The notes: generated by a model not told the origin, from the letters alone. DNA of 64,000 nt from Sphingomonas yabuuchiae (GCF_014199595.1 NZ_JACHNX010000001.1:62001-126000); one strand, 5' to 3'. Shown: positions 27,473 through 36,286, counted from the stretch's first letter. Made by a program: numbers and translations.

Positions 27473-28245
27473 CAGCCGATCACCAATGTCTCGGTGGCGG
27501 CCAGCGCCTCGCGGATGATGACGAGCATATAGTCGCCCATCGCCGGGAAGGCGACGGCGATGGTAATGACGCCGATGGTCAGCGCAGCGGGCATGCCCAC
27601 CGAGAAGAGGTTGAGCGAGGGCGCGGCGCGGCTCATCATGCCCATGACGAGGTTCAGGCAGAGCAGCAGAAAACCGACTGGCAGCGCCAGCAGCAGCCCG
27701 GCCAGAAAGGCATAGCCGCCGAACAGCGCTATCGCCTTGAACTGTGCCGGGGCCATCCAGGCCTGTCCGGGCGGCATCGCCTCATAGCTTTTCACGATCG
27801 TCTCGACGAGGACGAGGTGGCCGTCGACCGACAGGAACAACAGCGTCAGCATGACGGTGAAGAACTGGCCCAGCGCCTGGCTCGACCGGCCGTTGAGCGG
27901 ATCGACGGTCGTGGCGAAGTTGAGGCCCATCGACCCGCCGATCAGCTCGCTGGCGACCAGTGGGGCGGTAAAGGCGATCTGAAGGATCAGGCCCAGCGCC
28001 AGGCCGACGATCGCCTCGGCCGCGACCGACATGATGGTGGGGACCGAGAAGATGACGGGCGGCGGCACGACCGGATGGACCGAGTTCACCAGAAAGGCGA
28101 TCGCACCGGCCAGGCTGACCCGCACGGGCAGGGGGATCGACACCGCGCCGAACACGGGCGCGGTGATGAAGGCGGCCCCGATGCGGATCATCAGGAACAG
28201 GATCGCCCAAGCCTGCGGCTCGATCGAGAGGCCGAAGCCGAGCAT
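27472..28245 (-). CDS. fliR: Flagellar export gate protein FliR
   Basis: 257 residues from ATG 28245 (the frame is open further upstream, but only antisense-type sequence results). Hydrophobic throughout, with about six membrane helices; conserved segments include MIRIGAAFITAPVFG, GGSMGLNFATTVDPLNG and LLALPVGFLLLCLNLVMGMMSRAAP. FliR forms the FliP5-FliQ4-FliR1 export gate. It lies between fliQ and flhB, with a two-base gap to the fliQ stop. Confidence 0.95.
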   Translation of the reverse strand: MLGFGLSIEPQAWAILFLMIRIGAAFITAPVFGAVSIPLPVRVSLAGAIAFLVNSVHPVVPPPVIFSVPTIMSVAAEAIVGLALGLILQIAFTAPLVASELIGGSMGLNFATTVDPLNGRSSQALGQFFTVMLTLLFLSVDGHLVLVETIVKSYEAMPPGQAWMAPAQFKAIALFGGYAFLAGLLLALPVGFLLLCLNLVMGMMSRAAPSLNLFSVGMPAALTIGVITIAVAFPAMGDYMLVIIREALAATETLVIG

Positions 28246-28247
28246 GG

Positions 28248-28517
28248 TTACTTCACGAGATCGGGAATGCGCTCGAACATGCTGACCATGAAGTCGCTGA
28301 GCAATCCGACGATCAGGCTGCCGAAGATCAGGATCGAAACGGCGACGACGATCAGCTTGGGGACGAACGACAGGGTCTGTTCGTTGATCGAGGTCGCGGC
28401 CTGGATCATGCCGATCACCAGGCCCGAAACGAGCACGGGCACCAGGATCGGCGCGGCGGCAAGCGCCAGCACCCACATGCTCTGGTTGGCCAGCGTCAGG
28501 AAATATTGGGCGTCCAT
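28248..28517 (-). CDS. fliQ: Flagellar export gate protein FliQ
   Basis: 89 residues with two membrane helices (about 15-37 and 50-75), as is normal for FliQ. The segment GLVIGMIQAATSINEQTLSFVPK is diagnostic. It is separated from fliP by a 345-base gap filled by a palindromic repeat, while fliR follows directly. Confidence 0.95.
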   Translation of the reverse strand: MDAQYFLTLANQSMWVLALAAAPILVPVLVSGLVIGMIQAATSINEQTLSFVPKLIVVAVSILIFGSLIVGLLSDFMVSMFERIPDLVK

Positions 28518-28595
28518 GATGCGGTCTTTGGTCCCGAATGGGGTGTTTTCCGTCGCCTTCTGCGTCGCTCAGGCTGATGCGAATTATCGGCGAAA

Positions 28596-28603
28596 ATGGT
28601 TAA
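28596..28603 (-). promoter_or_regulatory. Possible CtrA half-site upstream of fliQ
   Basis: Minus strand TTAACCAT, with GCCGATAA (28584-28591) a few bases downstream. The second motif matches the sigma-28 -10 consensus but has no TAAA at the right distance. These could mark an internal promoter for fliQR-flhB; weak evidence. Confidence 0.3.
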
Positions 28604-28651
28604 CGAAGGCCTGCGTCGTCGGCCGTTTCGCAGGGTGGAGTCGCACTGCTA

Positions 28652-28855
28652 TTCCTCTCTCGCCCCTCATAGAGGGGAGAGGGTTGCGCAGACTTGGCCT
28701 TTGCGAAAGCAAAGGCTTAGTCGGAGCTGGGTGAGGGGTGGGCGCGCGTAACGCGCGCGCGAGCCTTCAGGCTCGCTCAACTCCTCACCCAAGCTGCGCT
28801 AGCCAGCACGCTGGCAAGCTCCGCTAACCCTCTCCCCTGTCCAGGGGAGAGGGAA
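28652..28855. repeat. Dispersed palindromic repeat, family C, between fliP and fliQ
   Basis: Arms CTCATAGAGGGGAGAGGG and CCCTCTCCCCTGTCCAGGGG enclose GACTTGGCCTTTGCGAAAGC, GGTGAGGGGTGGGCGC and GCCAGCACGCTGGC blocks. The same element recurs inverted at 62036-62298, with one difference in structure: there an 8-bp unit is expanded. The remainder of the 345-base gap has no supported gene. Confidence 0.8.
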
Positions 28856-28862
28856 AAAGTAC

Positions 28863-29756
28863 CTATGTCGCGAAACTGTTCGCCAGGCTGCCCATGGTCA
28901 GCGCCCAGCCATCGACCAGCACGAAGAGCAGAAGCTTGAAGGGCAGGGATATGATCGACGGCGACAGCATCATCATGCCCAGCGCCATCAGCACGGTGGC
29001 GACGACCAGATCGATGACGATGAAGGGCAGGAAGATCAGGAAGCCGATCTGGAACGCGGTCTTCAGCTCGGAGGTGACGAAGGCGGGCAGCAGCACGGCA
29101 TAGGGAATGTCGTTGGGGCTGGCATAGGGGCCGGACTTCGCCATTTCGGCGAACATCGTCACGTCCTTCACCCGCGTCTGCTTGGCCATGAAGGCGTGGA
29201 GCGGCGCGCCGGCGGCCTTGATCATCTCGGTGCCGGGCAGGCGGCCCTGCGCATAGGGTTCGATCGCGTTGGTGTTCATCTGGCTGATCGTCGGGGCCAT
29301 GATGAACAGCGACAGGAAGACCGACAGGCCGATCAGCACCTGGTTCGGCGGCGTCTGTTGCAGGCCCAGCGCCTGGCGCAGGATGGCGAGCACGATGACG
29401 ATCCGGGTAAAGCTGGTCATCATCAGGATGATCCCCGGCAGGATCGTCAGCAGGCCCATGATGATCAGGACCTGGAGCGACAGACTCAGCGAGCCCGAGC
29501 CGCCATTGGCACCGCCGCCCAACTGGCCCAGCGCGCGGTCGACCGCATCGCCGACGCCCGGTGCGGGAGCCGCCGCCGGAGCCGCGGCAGGCGCGGCCTG
29601 GGCGAAGGCGGGCATCGCGATGACCAGCGCCAGCAGCAGGGCGAGCAGGATCCACAACGGCTTCAGGCTGCGCTTCGGCATGTCACGGCCCAGGGCGCGG
29701 TCCTGCGCGCGGATCAACGCGGGGCCGGTGCCCCGGCGAGTGACGGAAATGCTCAT
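28863..29756 (-). CDS. fliP: Flagellar export gate protein FliP
   Basis: 297 residues from ATG 29756, which overlaps the fliO stop (ATGA); ATG 29681 (272 residues, MPKRSLKPLWILL) is the alternative that starts at the cleavable signal. It has the signal ending AMPAFAQA, then an Ala/Pro-rich stretch, then conserved FliP sequence: LLTILPGIILMMTSFTRIVIVL, RQALGLQQTPPNQVLIGLSVFLS, and C-terminal LGMMMLSPSIISLPFKLLLFVLVDGW. FliP is the main ring-forming subunit of the FliPQR export gate. A repeat element follows before fliQ. Confidence 0.95.
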   Translation of the reverse strand: MSISVTRRGTGPALIRAQDRALGRDMPKRSLKPLWILLALLLALVIAMPAFAQAAPAAAPAAAPAPGVGDAVDRALGQLGGGANGGSGSLSLSLQVLIIMGLLTILPGIILMMTSFTRIVIVLAILRQALGLQQTPPNQVLIGLSVFLSLFIMAPTISQMNTNAIEPYAQGRLPGTEMIKAAGAPLHAFMAKQTRVKDVTMFAEMAKSGPYASPNDIPYAVLLPAFVTSELKTAFQIGFLIFLPFIVIDLVVATVLMALGMMMLSPSIISLPFKLLLFVLVDGWALTMGSLANSFAT

Positions 29757-30109
29757 TGGTCGAACGTCTTGGGTGCGAAGCGCGAGACGAAATCGGGACG
29801 GCGCGGGGTGGTCGGCGTCGGCGGCGCGGGGTTCGGCGCCGCAGGCGTGGTCCCATTGCCCTCGACCTTGTCGACCAGCTGGACGCCGCCGCGCCCGACC
29901 GAGACGAGCAGGTTGCGCCCCTCGAATTCGATGACCGCCAGGCGCAGGCCGGGCGAGATCATCATCGTCTCGCGGACATGGATCAGCCGCGTGGCGGGGC
30001 GACCCGGCATCCGGCTTTCCAGACGGCGCCACAGATAGAGGCAACCGATCATCAGGCCGCAGATCAGCGGCAGCAGGATGACCAGCTTCAGGATATAGGA
30101 CCAGAGCAT
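29753..30109 (-). CDS. fliO: Flagellar biosynthesis protein FliO
   Basis: 118 residues: one membrane helix near the N-terminus (about 7-27), then a small cytoplasmic domain (RLIHVRETMMISPGLRLAVIEFEGRNLLVSVGRGGVQLV) and a Pro/Thr-rich tail. FliO helps assemble or stabilise FliP. It lies between fliN (seven-base gap) and fliP (ATGA overlap), the canonical position. Confidence 0.9.
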   Translation of the reverse strand: MLWSYILKLVILLPLICGLMIGCLYLWRRLESRMPGRPATRLIHVRETMMISPGLRLAVIEFEGRNLLVSVGRGGVQLVDKVEGNGTTPAAPNPAPPTPTTPRRPDFVSRFAPKTFDQ

Positions 30110-30116
30110 CTTTGGC

Positions 30117-30407
30117 TCAGCCGCGCTTGTCGGGGTTGACCAGCTCGGTCAGGCGCACGCCGAACCGGTCGCCGACCGTCACCACTTCGCCGCGCCCGAT
30201 CAGCGTGCCGTTGACCAGCACGTCGAGCAGCTCGTTGGCCTGACGGTCCAGCTCGATCACGCTCGATTCGGACAGCGCCAGCAGCTCGCGCAGCGACAGC
30301 TGGGTCGAGCCGATCTCCACGGTCAGCTTGACGTCGACATCCTGAAGCAGCCGGAAATTGGCCGCGACCGACGTATCGACGGGGAAGCCCCCGGCCATAT
30401 CGTTCAT
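30117..30407 (-). CDS. fliN: Flagellar motor switch protein FliN
   Basis: 96 residues, one SpoA (CheC/FliN) domain: NFRLLQDVDVKLTVEIGSTQ, LLALSESSVIELDRQANELLDVLVNGTLIGRGEVVTVGDRFGVRL. It is short, without the long acidic N-terminal extension of enterobacterial FliN. It builds the C-ring with FliM and FliG. The start overlaps the fliM stop (ATGA). Confidence 0.95.
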   Translation of the reverse strand: MNDMAGGFPVDTSVAANFRLLQDVDVKLTVEIGSTQLSLRELLALSESSVIELDRQANELLDVLVNGTLIGRGEVVTVGDRFGVRLTELVNPDKRG

Positions 30408-31381
30408 TCTTCGAATCCTTCGTGAGCGCGGGCCAGTCCTTCGATGGACCGGTTGAGCGAGGTAAGCTGGACGGCGGCGCGGCCATTGGCGGTGCCGACC
30501 GTGCCCATGCCGAGCAGGTCGCCGCCGACCATCACCGGCACTTCCGGGCCGAAACTGATCGGGATCACGTCGCCGATCTTCAGCTCCATCAGGCGGCTGA
30601 GCGACACGACGGGTTCGGCCAGGACCGAGCGGACCGGGAAGCGCACCGTCATCACCGCGCGGGTCAGGTCGCCGCGCCAGGTGGGATCGACCTCGGCCTG
30701 CTTGTCGACGACCTTGCCGGTCAAAGCGGAGCCATGCGGCTTCAACGCGCTGACGGGGTAGAGGATGTCGATCATGGTCGGACGGCGGTTGCGGCCGTCG
30801 ATGCCGAAGCGGGTGACGATCATCGCGTCGTCGCCCTCGATGCCCGACAGCATGGCGGGCGATGCCTCAGGGTGACCGGCGCGAAAGTCGATCCGGGCCA
30901 GCGATTCCCAGGCACCGCGAAGCGGCGCGGCCATCATGTCGCCCAGCTGGCTCACCATCGCCTCGGCGGCGGGCGAGAATTCGGGCGGCAGGACGTCGGG
31001 CACGGCCCCGGTGCCGCCGAACAGCAGGTCGATCATCGCCAGGCTGAATGCGCCGTCGATGACGATCAGCGCCTGGGCGTCGGAGGTGATGCCGCTGGGC
31101 GAGGTCATCGCCATGGGCAGCCACGCGCTCAGGCCGTCGCCACGCTCGGCCCGGTAATCGGCGAAGCGCTGGACGACCAGCGGCTCCGCCCAGCAGCGCA
31201 GTTCCTCACGCAGAAGGGATTCGAACAGCCCCCGCAGCGACCGCGCGAGACGCGCGGACAGATGCTGCATCGTATGCAGGTCGCCGAACGGATTGAGCTT
31301 GGTCGTGCCCAGCACGCCGTGATCGGCGGTCTGTTCACGACCGCGTTCGCGGCGTTCAACCTGAGGGGCGGCGTTAACCAT
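30404..31381 (-). CDS. fliM: Flagellar motor switch protein FliM
   Basis: 325 residues. A middle CheC-like domain (about 45-230) is followed by a C-terminal SpoA domain (VRFPVRSVLAEPVVSLSRLMELKIGDVIPISFGPEVPVMVGGDLLGMGTVG). The N-terminal CheY-binding peptide (usually LSQDEIDALL-like) is not recognisable here: the N-terminus reads MVNAAPQVERRERGREQ. So CheY binding may use another site, or the N-terminus has diverged. Lies between fliL (three-base gap) and fliN (ATGA overlap). Confidence 0.92.
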   Translation of the reverse strand: MVNAAPQVERRERGREQTADHGVLGTTKLNPFGDLHTMQHLSARLARSLRGLFESLLREELRCWAEPLVVQRFADYRAERGDGLSAWLPMAMTSPSGITSDAQALIVIDGAFSLAMIDLLFGGTGAVPDVLPPEFSPAAEAMVSQLGDMMAAPLRGAWESLARIDFRAGHPEASPAMLSGIEGDDAMIVTRFGIDGRNRRPTMIDILYPVSALKPHGSALTGKVVDKQAEVDPTWRGDLTRAVMTVRFPVRSVLAEPVVSLSRLMELKIGDVIPISFGPEVPVMVGGDLLGMGTVGTANGRAAVQLTSLNRSIEGLARAHEGFEE

Positions 31382-31384
31382 GCC

Positions 31385-32089
31385 TCACTGAACAACAAAA
31401 TTGGTAAAGTAGACGTTAGCGACGCCTCCGAATCCCTCCTTCTGCCGCAGAATCTCGTTGATCGAGTCGACCAGCTTGCGTTGCAGCTGGCGCTTGCCCT
31501 CACTGGAAAACACCATTTCCTCATTGGCGTCGCCCAGCGTCATCAGGATGGCCGAACGGACCGCCAGGTCGTTGGTCTTCAGATTGTTGATGACCGTGTC
31601 GTCATAGGGCGTCGAGATGGCCAGCCCCACCTGGATGATATGCACCGAGTCGCGCATGTTCGAGGTGAAGTCCTTGGGCAGCTCGTAATAGTTGGACGCA
31701 TAGCGTTCGCCGCCATCGCCCACCGGGGTCGGCATGCCCTTGTTTTCATGGGCCTCGCCGCCGCCTTCGCCATGGCCGCCCTCGCCACCGCCTTCGCCGC
31801 CGCCATGACCGCCTTCGCCGCCCTCGCCGCCTTCACCCTCGGCCCCGGCGCGCTTCTGCTCGGACTTGGGCACCAGCTTGGGGCCGGGATGCTTGGCCTC
31901 GGCCTCGGCCTCGCCATGGTCTTCCTTGGCATGGCCGCCGCCGCCGATCAGGCCGGAATTGGCGGCATACAGCCCGGCCCCCACGCCCCCGCCCAGCAGG
32001 ACGAGCACGCCGACCACCATCACGATGATCTTGCCCAGCTTGCCCTTCTTCTTGGGCGCCTTTTCGTCGGTTTCCTTCGCGTCACTCAT
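31385..32089 (-). CDS. fliL: Flagellar basal body-associated protein FliL
   Basis: 234 residues. A Lys-rich cytoplasmic N-terminus and one membrane helix (about 20-43) precede a long periplasmic linker that includes a Gly/Glu/His-rich block at residues 82-113 (EGGEGGEGGHGGG-type repeats). The conserved FliL stator-scaffold domain follows (YYELPKDFTSNMRDSVHIIQVGLAISTPYDD to FTNFVVQ). FliL rings surround the stators and support torque. The Gly/Glu/His block is unusual and could be a flexible spacer or metal-binding. Located between fliK and fliM. Confidence 0.92.
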   Translation of the reverse strand: MSDAKETDEKAPKKKGKLGKIIVMVVGVLVLLGGGVGAGLYAANSGLIGGGGHAKEDHGEAEAEAKHPGPKLVPKSEQKRAGAEGEGGEGGEGGHGGGEGGGEGGHGEGGGEAHENKGMPTPVGDGGERYASNYYELPKDFTSNMRDSVHIIQVGLAISTPYDDTVINNLKTNDLAVRSAILMTLGDANEEMVFSSEGKRQLQRKLVDSINEILRQKEGFGGVANVYFTNFVVQ

Positions 32090-32099
32090 GGTTCAGTCC

Positions 32100-33674
32100 T
32101 CAGGCGATTCGGGTGGAGGCGGCGGCCGGGTCCCCGGCGTCGCTGGAAGCGGTGGTGCCCGCAAAGGCGGGGCGGGTCGGCATGACGGGATCCGGGCGAC
32201 GCGGCGGCGCCTGTCGCTCGCCGCCCATGCCCGACTGGCCCAGATCGACCGCCGTCTGACCCAGGCGCATCCCCTTCTCCTCGGCGAGTCGCGCCAGTGT
32301 CGGCTGGGCGTCGGCGAGCAGGGACGCGGTCTGCGCCTGATCGGCGGTGAAGTGGATATGCGTCGTCCCGTCCTCATGACGCAGGTTCACCGCGATGCCG
32401 CCCAGCGCGTCGGGCGACAGCTGGATTCGGGTATCGGCGGTGGCGGCGTCCTCGCGCATCCGGTCGATGCGGTCGATCATCCCCTGCGGCCAATGATGTT
32501 GCGTCATGTCGAGCGGGGCCTGATCGGCCCCCGTCTTCGCGACGACCGGCGCGGCGGTCAGCGAATCGGCGCGGGTCAGCGTCGCGGGGTCGACCGACAG
32601 CGCGGCTTCGTCCTTGCGGCGATCGGTGCGCGGATCGAAGCTCTGCTCGCTGCGCATTGCGGTCCCGAAAAGCTGTATCGCGGGAGCGCTCTGGCCCGTC
32701 TGGATAATCGGGGCAGGGGCCTGGATCGGCAGGGGGGCGACGACAGGCGCGGACCCGTTCGTCACGGCAAAGCGAAGGGGCGTGTCCTGCCGGATGGGTA
32801 TGGTGGATGCGCTGTCGGTTGCCGGGGCCTCGATCGGAATCGCGGTCGGCAAGGCATCGGCGCGAATCGCCAGCGGGATGCCGGGCGCGGCGGCACGGAC
32901 GACCTGCTCGGTTGTGGGTGCGGCGGTTTGCTGGGCTGGCGCCGTGTCACGCGCAACCGTGGACGCGGACGCATTCGCCTGTGTCGCCAACGGGGCACTC
33001 GGCACCGCGTCTCCAGTCATCATCGCGACGGGCCTATCGAGGCAGGGCGTGGACGGAATGGTAGAACCCGCCTTTGGCGCCACTATCGCGGGTGATGCAG
33101 ACGATGGCGTCGTGGCCGTAACGGTCGGCGGAGTCACCGTCAGCGGCGTAGCGGTTCGGTCCGAGATCGGCAGCTCGGGCGCGCCGTCATCCGCAATGGG
33201 CAGCGTCATGGCGGGCGGTACGGGCATCGTGCCCCTGAGCGGGTCGACGCTGATCGGCGTGTCCGCCACCGGCTTGCTCGTCGGGGCGGGCCCGGCGTCC
33301 GGCAGGGTCGGCATGGCCGCGAGAAGCGTGGTGATCGGCGCGGGCGAAGCGCTCGACGCGGCGACCGGCGACGCGATGGGTTCGGGCGGGGCCAGGGCGA
33401 CGGTCGGGATCGCGAACGGCATCACCGGCAAGGCGATGGCGTCGCTCGGCACGTCCTTGCCGTCCTTTTCGGTCGTGCTGCCGTCCTTGGTCGTGTCGCC
33501 TTCCGACTTGGGCGAGCCCTCGGCGCTGTCCGAACCCGCCGCATCGCCCATGCCGGGCATCAGCGCGAAGAGCATCGCGAAGGCGGACGCCATCGGATCG
33601 CCGGTAACACCCCCTGCTGCCGAGCGGGCGGACGCGGTGCCGGGGGGCGTGAGCGAGGAGATGGAGGACATCAT
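32100..33674 (-). CDS. fliK: Flagellar hook-length control protein FliK
   Basis: 524 residues from ATG 33674 (ATG 33671 equally possible). The long N-terminal part is low-complexity, Ala/Pro/Thr/Ser-rich, fitting a molecular ruler. The C-terminal domain (about residues 410-490) carries the Flg_hook signature: RIQLSPDALGGIAVNLRHEDGTTHIHFTADQAQTASLLADAQPTLARLAEEKGM. FliK measures hook length and triggers the FlhB switch. Ten bases separate it from fliJ and ten from fliL. Confidence 0.9.
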   Translation of the reverse strand: MMSSISSLTPPGTASARSAAGGVTGDPMASAFAMLFALMPGMGDAAGSDSAEGSPKSEGDTTKDGSTTEKDGKDVPSDAIALPVMPFAIPTVALAPPEPIASPVAASSASPAPITTLLAAMPTLPDAGPAPTSKPVADTPISVDPLRGTMPVPPAMTLPIADDGAPELPISDRTATPLTVTPPTVTATTPSSASPAIVAPKAGSTIPSTPCLDRPVAMMTGDAVPSAPLATQANASASTVARDTAPAQQTAAPTTEQVVRAAAPGIPLAIRADALPTAIPIEAPATDSASTIPIRQDTPLRFAVTNGSAPVVAPLPIQAPAPIIQTGQSAPAIQLFGTAMRSEQSFDPRTDRRKDEAALSVDPATLTRADSLTAAPVVAKTGADQAPLDMTQHHWPQGMIDRIDRMREDAATADTRIQLSPDALGGIAVNLRHEDGTTHIHFTADQAQTASLLADAQPTLARLAEEKGMRLGQTAVDLGQSGMGGERQAPPRRPDPVMPTRPAFAGTTASSDAGDPAAASTRIA

Positions 33675-33684
33675 GACAAGTCTG

Positions 33685-34122
33685 TCAGCAAGGATCGTGC
33701 CGATTGCGACGCGCGCCGCCGCTGGCGGGCATATCCTCCAGCGCGCGCATCTCGGCACGGATCGCGGCCATGCGCGCGCGGTCCATCAGCTTTTCGACGG
33801 CGGTCTGGTCGCGCTTGGCGGCCTTGGTCTGTTCGCCCGCCTGCGCGGCGCGGTGTTCGGCCACTTGGATGCGCGCCGTCGCGGCATCGGCCGATTCGAG
33901 CAGGCGGTTACGGAAATGCGCATTCGCCATCAGCGAGGCGGCGGACGCGGTCACTGCCGGGGTCGGCGTCACCGCATCGATCAGCTGGCCGATACGCTGC
34001 GACAGCTGATGCTCGGAGGCGACCCGCTCCTGCGCGCGCGCCTCATCGGCCATGGTCAGATTGAGTTGCAGCGTGCGGACCCGGTGAAGCCGGGCCAGCA
34101 TCGTCTGTTGCCGGGATGCCAT
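33685..34122 (-). CDS. fliJ: Flagellar export chaperone-escort FliJ
   Basis: 145 residues, mostly a helical coiled coil: LARLHRVRTLQLNLTMADEARAQ and the C-terminal helix TKAAKRDQTAVEKLMDRARMAAIRAEMRALED. FliJ acts with FliI and FliH, and couples proton motive force to export through FlhA. Assignment rests on size, coiled-coil character and its place between fliI and fliK. Confidence 0.85.
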   Translation of the reverse strand: MASRQQTMLARLHRVRTLQLNLTMADEARAQERVASEHQLSQRIGQLIDAVTPTPAVTASAASLMANAHFRNRLLESADAATARIQVAEHRAAQAGEQTKAAKRDQTAVEKLMDRARMAAIRAEMRALEDMPASGGARRNRHDPC

Positions 34123-34145
34123 TCATGTCCCCCCTTGGATGCGGA

Positions 34146-35495
34146 TCAGCCGAGCGGCTGGCCGAAAATGCCCACCAGTTCCTCGACCGCATGGTCGAGC
34201 GGCACGACCTCGTCGGCGTCCTGCCGGATATATTCCATCACCGCCGGGTGGCAGGCGATGGCGGCATCGATCGCCGGGTCCGCGCCCGCGCGATACGCGC
34301 CCATCAGGACGAGATCGCGATTTTCCTCATAGGTCGCGAGATGACGGCGCAGCGTCCGTGCCGCCTGGGCATGCGGGCGGCCGACGATATCGGTCATCAC
34401 GCGGCTGACCGAGGGGCCGATATCGATGGCGGGATAGACGCCGCGCTCGGCCAGATGGCGGTTGAGCACGATATGCCCGTCCAGGATCGACCGCGCCGAA
34501 TCGACGACCGGATCGTTGCCGTCGTCGCCGTCCGCCAGCACGGTGTAGATGGCGGTGATCGAACCGGTCCCGTGCGCATCGGCACCCGCTCGCTCGATCA
34601 GGTTGGGCAGCATCGCGATGGCGGACGGCGGATAGCCACGCGCAGAGGCGGGTTCGCCCAGCGCCAGCCCGATCTCGCGCCCGGCATGGGCGACGCGGGT
34701 CAGCGAATCCATGATCAGCAGGACCTTCTTGCCCTCGGCCCGGAACGCCTCGGCAATGGCGGTGGCGCGCAGGGCGCCCCGGATACGCAGCACCGGCGAA
34801 TGGTTGGCGGGCACCGCGACCACGACCGAGCGGGCGCGCGCCGCCCCGGCGACCTTGGTTTCCAGGAAGTCGGCGACTTCGCGGCTGCGCTCGCCGATCA
34901 GGCCGATGACGATGACGTCGGCGCGTGCCGCGCGGACCATCATGCCCAGCAGCACCGACTTGCCGACGCCCGACCCCGCCATGATGCCGACACGCTGGCC
35001 CTGACCGATGGTCAGCAGCCCGTTGATCGCGCGCACGCCCACGTCCATCGGCTCCAGCACCCGGCCCCGGTCGAGCGGCGACTGCATCTTGCCCGCCAGC
35101 GGCCAGTGGCTGGCACCGCGAATGGGACCCAGGCCGTCGATCGGCTTGCCCGACCCGTCGACCACGCGGCCCAGCATCGCGGCACCGACTTCCGCCTCGC
35201 CCGGAGGGCCGAGCGGGCGCACCGGCGCGCGCGGGAGCAGGGGGGCGGGGCCGCCCAGATTCATCATCAGCGTGCGGCCGTTGCGGAAACCGATCACCTC
35301 GGCCTCGACGCAGTGCCCGTCCTTCTCGCCGCCCCTCTCTCCAATAGCACAGACCGTGCCGACCGGCAGCGACAGCCCGACCGCTTCCATCAGCAGGCCG
35401 TCATAGGAGGCCAGCCGCCCCGCCACGACGGGGCGCGGCGCGAAATCCGCCTGGGACAGCGTTTCCAGATAATCGGTCGTGAAACGGTTCAGCAT
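34146..35495 (-). CDS. fliI: Flagellar export ATPase FliI
   Basis: 449 residues from ATG 35495; seven bases overlap the end of fliH. An F1-beta-like ATPase: Walker A AGSGVGKS in GIMAGSGVGKSVLLGMM, Walker B KKVLLIMDSLTRVAHAGRE, and the export-ATPase family signature GYPPSAIAMLPNLIERAG. The C-terminal helical domain is complete. FliI powers unloading of export substrates with FliH and FliJ. Confidence 0.96.
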   Translation of the reverse strand: MLNRFTTDYLETLSQADFAPRPVVAGRLASYDGLLMEAVGLSLPVGTVCAIGERGGEKDGHCVEAEVIGFRNGRTLMMNLGGPAPLLPRAPVRPLGPPGEAEVGAAMLGRVVDGSGKPIDGLGPIRGASHWPLAGKMQSPLDRGRVLEPMDVGVRAINGLLTIGQGQRVGIMAGSGVGKSVLLGMMVRAARADVIVIGLIGERSREVADFLETKVAGAARARSVVVAVPANHSPVLRIRGALRATAIAEAFRAEGKKVLLIMDSLTRVAHAGREIGLALGEPASARGYPPSAIAMLPNLIERAGADAHGTGSITAIYTVLADGDDGNDPVVDSARSILDGHIVLNRHLAERGVYPAIDIGPSVSRVMTDIVGRPHAQAARTLRRHLATYEENRDLVLMGAYRAGADPAIDAAIACHPAVMEYIRQDADEVVPLDHAVEELVGIFGQPLG

Positions 35496-36286
35496 TGGGG
35501 AACGGGCACCTTGTCGATCGCGGCGGCGAGCTGGTCGAGCCACAGCGAGGGGCCATCCTCGACGATGGTCGAGGCGCTTTCGAGGACGAAGCCGCCGCGC
35601 TCCACATTCGGATCGCCGACGGGGAACACGGTCTGCGGCAGACGCTCGGCCAGCAGCGCCACGTCGTCGGGATGGACGCGCAGCATCGCGGCTTCCTTGG
35701 CATCGGACAGCATGTCCATCGCCGCCTCGATCCGGCCGGTCAGCCGGTCGGCATCGACGCCGATCTCACCGACCAGCTTGCCGACCAGCATCAGCACGGT
35801 CTGGCGCAGCTGTTCGGCCATGGCCTGGCGATCGATGCGCGCCGACAGCGCTTCGGCGATGGAAGCGACCATGTGGCCGTCGCGCGCCTCGGCCTCGGCC
35901 TGCGCCTGGAACTGGCGCTGGGCGGCGGCCAGCCCCTCGGCATAACCCTCGGCATGACCCGACGCGTGGGCGGCGGCGAGCGGATCGATCGCCGGTTCGG
36001 CGACATCCTCGCACGCGGCAAAGGGGTCCCAGCCCTGGGTCGGATCGTGATCGCGGCTGGCGGGGTGGAAATGGCGCGGCTGGCCGGGCGCGACATTGTC
36101 GGCCGAGGTCGCGCCCAGGCCGCCGGTCGGCGCCTGCGGCCGGAACGAGATCGGGCCCGAGCCCAGATCGATGTTGACGCCCGGCATGCCCGAGGGCGCA
36201 AAGCCGCCGGGCGGCGCGAACGCCTGTTGCAGCGCGGCCGCCGCCGCATTTTGCCGCGCGGAGAAACCAGCGACGAAATCAGACAT
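35489..36286 (-). CDS. fliH: Flagellar assembly protein FliH
   Basis: 265 residues. The N-terminal half is disordered (Pro/Gly/Ala-rich), then comes a coiled coil with the family's GxxxG-type run (ASGHAEGYAEGLAAAQRQF), and a C-terminal globular domain (VGKLVGEIGVDADRLTGRIEAAMDML, RVHPDDVALLAERL, ESASTIVEDGPSLWLDQLAAAIDKV). FliH is the FliI regulator and links it to FliN at the C-ring. Overlaps fliG by eight bases and fliI by seven. Confidence 0.9.
   Translation of the reverse strand: MSDFVAGFSARQNAAAAALQQAFAPPGGFAPSGMPGVNIDLGSGPISFRPQAPTGGLGATSADNVAPGQPRHFHPASRDHDPTQGWDPFAACEDVAEPAIDPLAAAHASGHAEGYAEGLAAAQRQFQAQAEAEARDGHMVASIAEALSARIDRQAMAEQLRQTVLMLVGKLVGEIGVDADRLTGRIEAAMDMLSDAKEAAMLRVHPDDVALLAERLPQTVFPVGDPNVERGGFVLESASTIVEDGPSLWLDQLAAAIDKVPVPQC

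Noticed and set aside
28584..28610. Sigma-28 promoter for fliQ based on GCCGATAA
   Set aside because: The -35 position reads GCCT rather than TAAA. It is kept only as a weak hint of an internal promoter.
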